This document shows positions 1-6,686 of a DNA stretch of 24,702 nucleotides, piece after piece. How positions within the stretch are numbered: position 1 is the first letter of the stretch; each line of letters opens with the position of its first letter. The position numbers were made by a program, and so were the translations under genes. Source of the DNA: Methylomarinum sp964397365 (GTDB lineage Bacteria > Pseudomonadota > Gammaproteobacteria > Methylococcales > Methylomonadaceae); assembly GCA_964397365.1 (NCBI GenBank), contig CAYNIU010000025.1, positions 1 to 24,702 of the forward strand, written 5' to 3'. Under the pieces are notes generated by a model, which saw only the letters and a program-made list of their open reading frames with translations, was not told where the DNA came from and did no database searches.

Positions 1-2
1 TC

Positions 3-140
3 ATTTCTGAATTAGATGTTCCCGAAACAGATTTCGGGAACATATCAAAAACCCCTCAATTAGGCATTTTTGATTTTAGAGCGTTTCTTAATTTAGCCAT
101 GTTAATATTGGAAAATCATAGCACTAAATTATGGTGGTAA
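3..140 (+). CDS. 3' end of an unidentified protein gene (partial at window edge)
   Basis: An open frame enters from the left edge and ends at TAA 138-140, giving the last 45 residues of a protein. The tail contains the segments LDVPETDFGNIS and FDFRAFLNLAMLILEN and ends in KLWW. I do not recognise a family. It lies only 31 bases before the antitoxin gene on the same strand, so it could be the upstream member of the same operon. In type III restriction loci that position is often held by the methyltransferase gene mod, but nothing in this tail proves that. A perfect 12-bp inverted repeat (16-43) falls inside the frame, which is unusual for coding sequence and leaves some doubt that it is translated. 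Confidence 0.4.
   Translation: MSELDVPETDFGNISKTPQLGIFDFRAFLNLAMLILENHSTKLWW
16..43. repeat. Perfect 12-bp inverted repeat, 4-base loop
   Basis: Arms ATGTTCCCGAAA (16-27) and TTTCGGGAACAT (32-43) are perfectly complementary around the loop CAGA. No T-tract follows on either strand, so it is not a classic intrinsic terminator. It could be a small palindromic repeat element, a protein-binding site, or an mRNA hairpin inside the preceding gene's 3' end. Confidence 0.6.
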
Positions 141-171
141 ATTTTTTATAGTAGGTAAGGAGAGTGTCATT

Positions 172-375
172 ATGAATACACAAAAATTAATTCGTGACCT
201 TGAAGTCTTGCCGCCTGAATTACAACAACAGGTTTTTGATTTTGTCAATTTTTTAAAAAAACAACAGGTGGTTAGCATAAGAAAACGCAAGATAGGCGAA
301 TATAAAGGGAGAATTCATATTGCCGATGATTTTGATGCGCCTTTAGGTGATGATTTTTGGCTTGGAAAATCATGA
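172..375 (+). CDS. DUF2281-family antitoxin of a PIN toxin-antitoxin pair
   Basis: This 67-residue protein has the hallmark of DUF2281 antitoxins: an N-terminal helical segment reading LEVLPPELQQQVFDFVNFLK (about residues 10-29). It also has an acidic C-terminus, DDFDAPLGDDFW, that in this family is thought to wrap the toxin. An AAGGAG ribosome-binding site at 157-162 lies 9 bases before the ATG. Its TGA stop (373-375) overlaps the ATG of the downstream PIN toxin in an ATGA arrangement, the usual antitoxin-first coupling. It is expected to bind and neutralise the toxin in the cytoplasm and probably to autoregulate the operon. Functional assignment rests on family resemblance and gene order. 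Confidence 0.85.
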   Translation: MNTQKLIRDLEVLPPELQQQVFDFVNFLKKQQVVSIRKRKIGEYKGRIHIADDFDAPLGDDFWLGKS

Positions 376-764
376 AGCTATTACTTGATACGCATGTCTT
401 TTTATGGCTTAGAAATGCGCCTGAAAAAATTCCTACCTCCATTCAACAGGCTTATCAAGATATCAACAATGAAGTATTTTTAAGTATCGCAAGCGTTTGG
501 GAAATGCAAATAAAACATCAATTGAATAAACTAACACTGGACTTTAGTCTGGATGAATTGATTACACAGCAACAACAGGAAAATGACTTGCAACTGTTAT
601 CAATAGAGGTCAACCATATATATGCTTTATCCCAATTAGCCTTTCATCATAGTGACCCTTTCGATAGATTAATTATCTCTCAATCTCAATGTGAAAATAT
701 GAGATTAATCAGCGCTGACAAGGTTTTTCAGCAGTACGATATTAATCTAATGTGGTTGAAATAA
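372..764 (+). CDS. PIN-domain ribonuclease toxin (VapC-like)
   Basis: The 130-residue product is a single PIN domain, about the usual VapC length. The conserved acidic residues of the metal-dependent active site are visible: D6 in LLLDTHVFLW, E44 in ASVWE, D95 and D98 in HSDPFDRL, and D116 in LISADKVF. Family members cleave RNA (often tRNA or rRNA) when free of antitoxin. I chose the ATG at 372 because it overlaps the antitoxin stop; an earlier in-frame start at 357 would overlap the antitoxin more and has no ribosome-binding site. The TAA stop (762-764) shares a base with the ATG of the type III res gene, so translation of all three genes should be coupled. The RNA target cannot be read from sequence. 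Confidence 0.87.
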   Translation: MKLLLDTHVFLWLRNAPEKIPTSIQQAYQDINNEVFLSIASVWEMQIKHQLNKLTLDFSLDELITQQQQENDLQLLSIEVNHIYALSQLAFHHSDPFDRLIISQSQCENMRLISADKVFQQYDINLMWLK

Positions 765-3748
765 TGAAACTTCAATTTAATGCCGACCTGGATTATCAAC
801 AAGAGGCTATCTCGGCCATTACCGATATTTTCGAGGGGCAAGATACCTTGCAAGCCCAATTCACCGTAGCCCCGGTTATTCAAGGATCACAAAGTGACAT
901 TTTTGCCAATCAATCTGACTTAGGGATTGGCAATAAACTCGCTCTTCTGGATGAGGAATTGCTGGAGAATGTTCGCCATATTCAGCTTAAACAGGGGTTA
1001 AAGCAGACGGGAAACCTGAATTCAAAAGATTTCACCATCGAAATGGAAACCGGAACCGGTAAAACCTATGTGTACTTACGCTCTATCTTTGAACTGAATA
1101 AACGCTTTGGTTTTAGCAAATTCATTATCGTAGTGCCGTCCTTAGCGATTAAAGAAGGGGTGTATAAGTCGCTGCAAATGACTGAACAGCATTTTAAGGC
1201 GCATTATGACAATACGCCCTATGATTATTTTGTCTATGATTCCCAGAAATTAGGCGAAGTACGCAACTTTGCCACCAATGACGCGATTCAGATCATGGTG
1301 ATCAATATTGATGCGTTTCGTAAAAGTTTTACTGATCCGTCAAAGGAGAGCAAAGCCAATATCATTCATCGACCGAATGACCGCATGAACGGCATGAAGC
1401 CGATTGAGTTTATTCGTGACACGCATCCGATAGTGATTATTGACGAACCACAAAGCGTTGATACTACCGCTAAAGCGAAGGAAGCGATTGCTTCTTTAAA
1501 TCCACTCTGCACCCTGCGCTATTCAGCCACCCATAAAGAAAAATATAATCTGATGTACAAGCTGGATTCCATTGATGCTTATGAGCGTAAGCTGGTCAAA
1601 CAGATTGAAGTGGCCGATATTCAGGTAAAAGATGGCCATAACAAGGCTTATATTAAGTTGCTCGGCGTTGATTATAAAAAAAGTCCCATTACCGCACAAA
1701 TTGAGTTTGATGCCATGAAAAACGGCCAGGTCAAACGCATCACTAAAAAGGTGCGTAGCGGTGCTGATTTGCTCGAATTATCCGGTGGCCGCGATGTGTA
1801 TGAGGGGTATGTAGTGAATGATATTGTCTGTGAACCCGGTAATGAAACTATCGACTTCACCAGCAAACCGGATATTATCCGGCTTAATGAAATGGTTGGT
1901 GATGTCAACAAGGATGAATTTAAACGGCTGCAAATCCGTAAAACCATTGAAGAACATCTGCAAAAAGAGCTGAAACTCACACCTAAAGGCATCAAAGTTC
2001 TCAGCCTGTTTTTTATCGATAAGGTGGCCAATTACCGGTTTTATGATGAGGATGGCAACCCACAGAAAGGTAAATACGCGCTGATGTTTGAGGAAGAATA
2101 CCTTCAACTGATCAAAAAGCCGAAATATCAATCCCTGTTTGGCGAAGTGGATACGGAAAGTTTGGTGGAAGCCGTCCATGATGGTTATTTTTCGATTGAT
2201 AAATCCGGTAAAAATAAAGGTCATTTCAAAGACACCACCGGCGTTACCCAAGCGGATGAAACAACCTATAACACCATCATGAAGGATAAGGAATGGTTAC
2301 TAAGTTTTGATTGCAAACTCAAATTTATTTTTTCTCATACCGCCCTGAAAGAGGGGTGGGATAACCCCAATGTATTCCAGATTTGCACACTGAATGAAAC
2401 CAATTCCGTGATCAAAAAACGCCAGGAAATAGGTCGTGGATTACGTATCGCCGTCAATCAGGATGGGGAACGGGTGCATGGCTTCGAGGTGAATACTTTA
2501 ACGATTATGGCGAATGAATCCTATGAGGAATTTGTCAGCCAGTTACAAAAAGAAATTGAAGACGAAGAAGGAATTAAATTCGGTGTCGTGGAAAAACACC
2601 TGTTCGCCAATATCGTGATCGAAACGGCAGATCATGAACAGGTTTTTTTGGGCGCACAGTCCTCTGAAAATCTCTGGGAACATCTGTTTAATGCCCGTTA
2701 TATCGACAAAAACGGGAAAGTACAGGACATATTACGCACAGCTATAAAGGACAACAAGGTAGACATCCCGGAAGAACTTCAGGATTATGCCGGTCAGATT
2801 ACCGCAACCCTCAAGAAGGTCGCGGGAAACCTGAATATCAAAAATGCAGCGGATAAAGAACAAGTCGTACTGAATAAAGCGGTTTACCTGGGCGAAGAAT
2901 TCAAGCAGCTTTGGGAACGTATTAAATACCAAACGACATTCAGGGTGGATTTTGATATTGAGGACTTAATCAACCAGTGTGTAGAGGAAATCAAGAAAAA
3001 TCTGATTGTCGGAAAAACCAAATTCATTTATGGCAAAAGCGTTACAAAGATTGAGCGTGGTGGGATTGAAGCAGGTAACACCAGCCAGACGAGCCATGTT
3101 TATGATGTTAGAGATTATGCCTTACCGGATATTGTGAGTTATCTTCAAAATGAAACTAATTTGACTCGCAGAACCCTGGTTGCCATCTTGACGCAATGCG
3201 GACGATTGCAGGATTTTAAAAACAATCCTCAGAAATTCGTTGATGAAGTCAGTGCCATTATTAAACGGCAAATGCGGCATTTCATTGTTGACGGCATCAA
3301 ATATGAGAAGATCGGCGATGATCACTATTATGCGCAAGAGCTTTTCCAGGATAATGAACTCATTGGTTATCTCAACAAAAACATGCTAAAGGCTGAAAAG
3401 TCTATTTATAATCATGTGGTTTATGACTCAGATATTGAAGCGGAATTTGCCCGCTCATTTGAGCAAAGTGATGATGTCAAGGTTTATGCCAAACTGCCTG
3501 GCTGGTTCAAAATCGATACACCTTTGGGCAGTTACAACCCGGACTGGGCTGTTCTGGTTGATCATAATGACGAGGAAAAACTGTATTTTGTCGTAGAAAC
3601 CAAGGGAAGTATTTTAGGCGAAATGCTACGTCCGGTAGAGCTGGCTAAAATCGACTGTGGCCGCGAACATTTTAAAGCACTGGGTAATACGGTTGATTTT
3701 ACTGTTGTGGATAGTTTTAGTACGTTTATGGATAAGGTGATGGAATGA
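764..3748 (+). CDS. Type III restriction-modification system endonuclease subunit (Res)
   Basis: The 994-residue product is close to the length of EcoP1I/EcoP15I Res. The N-terminal half is an SF2 helicase/translocase: Walker A in METGTGKTY (94-102, K100), DEPQ box at 227-230, SAT motif at 254-256 followed by the type III-typical HKEKYNLMYKLDSIDAYERK, and motif VI QEIGRGLR (554-561). The C-terminal part carries a PD-(D/E)xK nuclease site: NPDWAV with D927, then VVETKGS with E945 and K947. Res works with a Mod methyltransferase and cuts DNA at a distance from unmethylated sites after ATP-driven communication along DNA. The ATG at 764 overlaps the toxin stop (TAATG); a GTG at 752 is a less likely start. 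All key residues are intact. The mod gene is not in this window. Confidence 0.93.
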   Translation: MKLQFNADLDYQQEAISAITDIFEGQDTLQAQFTVAPVIQGSQSDIFANQSDLGIGNKLALLDEELLENVRHIQLKQGLKQTGNLNSKDFTIEMETGTGKTYVYLRSIFELNKRFGFSKFIIVVPSLAIKEGVYKSLQMTEQHFKAHYDNTPYDYFVYDSQKLGEVRNFATNDAIQIMVINIDAFRKSFTDPSKESKANIIHRPNDRMNGMKPIEFIRDTHPIVIIDEPQSVDTTAKAKEAIASLNPLCTLRYSATHKEKYNLMYKLDSIDAYERKLVKQIEVADIQVKDGHNKAYIKLLGVDYKKSPITAQIEFDAMKNGQVKRITKKVRSGADLLELSGGRDVYEGYVVNDIVCEPGNETIDFTSKPDIIRLNEMVGDVNKDEFKRLQIRKTIEEHLQKELKLTPKGIKVLSLFFIDKVANYRFYDEDGNPQKGKYALMFEEEYLQLIKKPKYQSLFGEVDTESLVEAVHDGYFSIDKSGKNKGHFKDTTGVTQADETTYNTIMKDKEWLLSFDCKLKFIFSHTALKEGWDNPNVFQICTLNETNSVIKKRQEIGRGLRIAVNQDGERVHGFEVNTLTIMANESYEEFVSQLQKEIEDEEGIKFGVVEKHLFANIVIETADHEQVFLGAQSSENLWEHLFNARYIDKNGKVQDILRTAIKDNKVDIPEELQDYAGQITATLKKVAGNLNIKNAADKEQVVLNKAVYLGEEFKQLWERIKYQTTFRVDFDIEDLINQCVEEIKKNLIVGKTKFIYGKSVTKIERGGIEAGNTSQTSHVYDVRDYALPDIVSYLQNETNLTRRTLVAILTQCGRLQDFKNNPQKFVDEVSAIIKRQMRHFIVDGIKYEKIGDDHYYAQELFQDNELIGYLNKNMLKAEKSIYNHVVYDSDIEAEFARSFEQSDDVKVYAKLPGWFKIDTPLGSYNPDWAVLVDHNDEEKLYFVVETKGSILGEMLRPVELAKIDCGREHFKALGNTVDFTVVDSFSTFMDKVME

Positions 3749-3759
3749 TGAGGAATGTA

Positions 3760-3843
3760 TTTGTAGTAGCTTGAAATTGCCCATTCCTGTAATTCATCAG
3801 CATCCAGTTTGAATTCTTTCGAATATTTCTTTCGTGTCGCCAT
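3760..3843 (-). pseudogene. Truncated IS3-family transposase OrfA (first ~15 codons)
   Basis: On the minus strand, an ATG at 3843-3841 preceded by a GAGGAAAA ribosome-binding site starts MATRKKYSKEFKLDA. This is the typical N-terminus of IS3-family OrfA (the start of its helix-turn-helix region). After this the expected OrfA sequence stops and unrelated residues follow (DELQEWAISSYY), with the frame running antisense into res. No orfB is present. I infer that the rest of the insertion sequence was deleted or that this is a break point next to res. The exact junction (near 3799) is an estimate. Confidence 0.6.
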
Positions 3844-3900
3844 TTTTATTTTCCTCAGTTAAGATCATTATCCTTAACTGGGGTGTACAAATCCATTAGA
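3844..3900 (-). mobile_element. Probable left-end remnant of an IS3-family element
   Basis: The stretch upstream of the truncated orfA holds a 10/11-bp inverted repeat (3853-3863 with 3873-3883, core CAGTTAAG/CTTAACTG) and then the sequence GTACACCCC on the minus strand. Distances fit the promoter and terminal region before an IS3 orfA. The terminal inverted repeat and any target duplication cannot be fixed because the partner end is missing. Confidence 0.35.
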
Positions 3901-4041
3901 CCACGTCAAAACGGGTAGCTCTCTTTTTATCAAGTTAAATTGTCAGATCAGATCGAGACTAATAGAATCTATACTATCCACTATCATTTTGCTTGCCCTG
4001 TCTGCTATCCTCAGACCTCGCTCTTTTTTATAATTCTTGGG

Positions 4042-4794
4042 TCAGTTTAGAAAATTATCTAGGTCTATTAGGTTGATTGTATTTTGGGATACTTCGATTT
4101 TGTCTTGCTGGGTATTGTAGCCCCATGAAGCAAAAAACAGTTTTATATCTTGAAGCTGGTCATTTTGTAGAACATTAAGCAGAGTTGGAAGTCTGTCTTC
4201 TACAAAATAAATGGGCTGTTTGGGATGAATGTTCTGTAAATTTTGTAATACAGTCTCTTTGTTTATTTTTCTATCCATACCAAAAATATGTTTATCAGGT
4301 AAATTAATTTGGTTGGCTTTTAGAATTTTGGCAACAAATCGCTCTTGTTTAGTGGTGACGATATACCATGTATTTCGAAGGGACAATTGCATTAACTTTT
4401 TGTCTATGCCGTCAAATAAAGGATTCATTTGTATCCATTCATCTAAAGAATTGTTGATCCATTTATCCCGCGTTTCTCCAAAAAGTTTTTTTAAAACATC
4501 AGTTGGTTGGTCGTATTTTTCTTGTATAAAGTGTTTTTTTTCTATGAAATGCTGCTGGATTGATTCTATATCATCGCCTTCAAAAAGCATCCGCATAATC
4601 AGAATGGACTCATATCCTGTTTCTAAAATCGGGCGGACAAGACGAAATTGATCTATTAGCTGTTGTTCCGGTAAATCGCCCTTCATATCATTCCATATTT
4701 GGGTTGAGGCTTTCCAGCCTGTGATGCCTGTTTCTATGGCGCTGTCACAGATTACACCGTCAAAATCCAGAGCATAAATAACTGATTGTTCCAT
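4042..4794 (-). CDS. HAD-superfamily hydrolase, orphan
   Basis: The 250-residue product has the haloacid dehalogenase core. Motif I is LDFDGVICDS with nucleophile D10 and acid/base D12. Motif II is probably T147/T148 in YIVTTKQE, motif III is a lysine around K176-K179, and motif IV is E199-D200 in YFVEDRLP. A helical cap of about 100 residues sits between motifs I and II, as in phosphoglycolate phosphatase-like enzymes. It should be a cytoplasmic Mg-dependent phosphatase; the substrate cannot be told. AGGA precedes the ATG on the minus strand. It lies alone between an IS scar and the rpiA leader. The frame stays open for 33 codons beyond the TGA stop, to about 3943, with no recognisable domain there. 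Confidence 0.8.
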   Translation of the reverse strand: MEQSVIYALDFDGVICDSAIETGITGWKASTQIWNDMKGDLPEQQLIDQFRLVRPILETGYESILIMRMLFEGDDIESIQQHFIEKKHFIQEKYDQPTDVLKKLFGETRDKWINNSLDEWIQMNPLFDGIDKKLMQLSLRNTWYIVTTKQERFVAKILKANQINLPDKHIFGMDRKINKETVLQNLQNIHPKQPIYFVEDRLPTLLNVLQNDQLQDIKLFFASWGYNTQQDKIEVSQNTINLIDLDNFLN

Positions 4795-4810
4795 AATGAT
4801 CCTATGTTAC

Positions 4811-4929
4811 GGGGGCTAAATTAGAGAGGTGAATAAGCCGCGGGGGCAACGATGTCGGGGGCAGGAGCGTTTGTCCGACACATATTTGTTCCACTATATC
4901 CGTGTTACTGGATATACCGTTCGCGGCTT
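4811..4929. other. G-run-rich, potentially structured intergenic stretch
   Basis: Between the HAD gene and rpiA there are three G5 runs, each in CGGGGGC(A/T) (about 4810-4817, 4841-4848 and 4856-4863); the last two form an 8-bp direct repeat with a 15-bp period. An 8-bp inverted pair AAGCCGCG (4835-4842) and CGCGGCTT (4922-4929) encloses a smaller hairpin, TATATCC/GGATATA (4895-4901, 4910-4916). No ORF is evident. It may be a small structured RNA, a decayed repeat element or chance; I cannot decide. Confidence 0.35.
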
Positions 4930-5012
4930 GTTATTAAATTATAATGATGACTAAGTGAGTTGCACTAAGTATAGTAAAAAATGTATCAGGGAATGTGTGA
5001 GTAATTTCTCAT

Positions 5013-5102
5013 TATACCCATCAATTATGAAATATTGGCACTGAAGACTTAGGTCAGATTGCTCATGGGATAAATGTCGATATTTCATAATTGATGGGTA
5101 TA
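5013..5102. repeat. 90-bp MITE-like element with 23-bp perfect terminal inverted repeats
   Basis: Positions 5013-5035 and 5080-5102 are perfect reverse complements (outer sequence TATACCCATCAATTATG on the left) separated by 44 bases. The outermost bases are TA on both sides, which would suit a TA target duplication as produced by IS630/Tc1-type transposases; that link is inference. No protein is encoded. It ends 62 bases before the rpiA start, so it may carry or disturb rpiA promoter signals, and transcribed RNA would form a long hairpin. Confidence 0.65.
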
Positions 5103-5164
5103 CAAAATGTATAATTGTTTTTGAAATTTTGAAAATCGGGCGTGGTTGTGATTTATTGAGGTGT

Positions 5165-5845
5165 ATGATGGATGATAAACAGCGAGTTGCTGAATATGCA
5201 GCAAACATTGTCAGTGACGGTATGTTAGTGGGGTTGGGTACTGGCTCTACTGCAGATTATTTCATTCAGGCTTTAGCCAGAAGATATTCTGAGAAAGGTC
5301 TTGATGTGACAGTGGTTTCCAGTTCGGTGGTCAGTTTTATCAAGGCGCAGGCGCTTGGTTTGTCTGTGGTGTCCTTTGAACAGGTATCTGTAATAGATCT
5401 TTACGTTGATGGCGCTGATGAGGTTGCTCCGAATTTGACTTTGTTAAAAGGCAGAGGTGCGGATCTGGTTAGAGAAAAAATTTTGGCCAGAGCCTGTCAA
5501 CAGTTTTTGGTTTTGATTGATCGAAGTAAGGTGGTTGAGTACATTGGCCAGAATTTTCCTATTCCTATTGAGGTTATGCCATTTGCCTGGCAACTTGTCA
5601 AAAGACAATTAGAAAAAATTGGTGGGTGTGGTGATTTGCGACGACTTGACGGTAAAGACAGCCTGATGATAAGTTCATATGGCAGTTTGATACTGGATAT
5701 GACTTTTCCTGTTGAAATGGCGGCTGAGGACTTGAACAGGCTGTTAAATGCAATGCCAGGTGTCGTAGAGCATGGTATTTTCAATCAATTGGCCAGTAAA
5801 GTACTGATTGCTTATGAGGGAAATGTTGAAGAGCGCTTGGCTTAG
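5165..5845 (+). CDS. rpiA: Ribose-5-phosphate isomerase A
   Basis: RpiA interconverts ribulose-5-phosphate and ribose-5-phosphate in the pentose phosphate and RuMP pathways. The 226-residue product shows the phosphate-binding GLGTGSTADYFI near residue 20, the catalytic DGADE (82-86), the KGRGADLVREK segment and LIDRSKVV. The usual family form of the third motif is KGGGA; here the second glycine is arginine (KGRGA), which I note as a possible active-site variant. The ATG at 5165 follows a GAGG at 5157-5160; a second ATG at 5168 is equally possible, and a TTG at 5129 would add 12 unlikely residues. It is convergent with the secretin-like gene, only 22 bases apart. A MITE-like repeat lies just upstream. 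Confidence 0.93.
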   Translation: MMDDKQRVAEYAANIVSDGMLVGLGTGSTADYFIQALARRYSEKGLDVTVVSSSVVSFIKAQALGLSVVSFEQVSVIDLYVDGADEVAPNLTLLKGRGADLVREKILARACQQFLVLIDRSKVVEYIGQNFPIPIEVMPFAWQLVKRQLEKIGGCGDLRRLDGKDSLMISSYGSLILDMTFPVEMAAEDLNRLLNAMPGVVEHGIFNQLASKVLIAYEGNVEERLA

Positions 5846-5867
5846 GAATGAAGGAAAACATAATAAA

Positions 5868-6677
5868 TCAATTAATGCGATCAACTTTTATTAAGATTCG
5901 GGTAATATTTTTGCCTGTACTGTAGCTGTGATGTAGGAACCCTTGCTGTTGTTGATGTTCGCTATCATTAATTGAAGCGATTTCAACCCATTCTCCCAGT
6001 TTTGTACGGATTGATGTGTGAGCGCCTTGGGTATCTATAATACCGTTTTGATTGATGTTGTCTGACCAAGGGGCGATTTCAAGAATAACCTGCTGACCTG
6101 ATAGCTTGGGTGTTACGGCAAATCCACTGTTTGCTTCTATAAACTGGGTGTCGGTCGAGATAAACGGATAGCCAAAACCACTGTCATAAATGCTGATATT
6201 TTGCAGAGGATATATTTTGCCGCTTTTAATGTATGCGCTCTGACCTTCCAGAGTTCTCAGAACCTGGCGGTTTTCATTATCGTTTAATTCCCAAGTGTTG
6301 CCAGTATGTCCATGTAAGTAGCTACTGTTTTTTTCTGACTGGTTAGCAGGGAATTCAGCTGATATGGCAGCCGCAGCATTAAGTTCTTTAGCGGTTTTGA
6401 ATTTGCTTTGAATAACAGTTATGGTCAAACTGGCCAAGGGGATATCCAGTTTTTTTATCAGAGACTGAATGGTCGGTAGTCGCTCTGTGGATGTTTTAAC
6501 AATTAATTTGTTTTCACTGTCTATGATACGCTCAGTGTCTTCCAATAATGGCGCAATAAGAGGGCGTAATTCAGAGGCCGGTCGGTTATGTAAATGGATG
6601 ACTTTCAACACGGTTTCACTGCTGGAAACTGTGCTGCTGAATAAAAATAACAATATCAGTAATTTTTCATTCAGCAT
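5868..6677 (-). CDS. Small secretin-like periplasmic protein
   Basis: The 269-residue product has an N-terminal hydrophobic signal sequence (LLILLFLFSS, about residues 6-15). A segment typical of the secretin N0/N1 (NolW-like) domain follows: VIHLHNRPASELRPLIAPLL then KLIVKTSTERLPTIQSLIKKLD. The C-terminal part (FAVTPKLSGQQVILEIAPWS ... HTSIRTKLGEWVEIASIN) resembles the start of a secretin beta-domain. Full secretins (GspD, PilQ) are about 600-750 residues, so a complete outer-membrane channel is unlikely. It starts 9 bases after glgA ends and appears to be the last gene of the glgB-glgA operon, although no role in glycogen metabolism is known to me. I see no good ribosome-binding site, so translation may be coupled to glgA. 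Function unknown. Confidence 0.75.
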   Translation of the reverse strand: MLNEKLLILLFLFSSTVSSSETVLKVIHLHNRPASELRPLIAPLLEDTERIIDSENKLIVKTSTERLPTIQSLIKKLDIPLASLTITVIQSKFKTAKELNAAAAISAEFPANQSEKNSSYLHGHTGNTWELNDNENRQVLRTLEGQSAYIKSGKIYPLQNISIYDSGFGYPFISTDTQFIEANSGFAVTPKLSGQQVILEIAPWSDNINQNGIIDTQGAHTSIRTKLGEWVEIASINDSEHQQQQGFLHHSYSTGKNITRILIKVDRIN

Positions 6678-6686
6678 GAGATCTAT

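Noticed and set aside
1672..2251. Open frames on the minus strand inside res
   Set aside because: They lie antisense within an intact, motif-rich Res gene, have no ribosome-binding site and no recognisable domains.
3943..4041. 33 open codons in frame after the HAD gene stop (possible readthrough extension)
   Set aside because: The extension shows no known domain, TGA is followed by CC, and the 250-residue product is already complete for the HAD fold.
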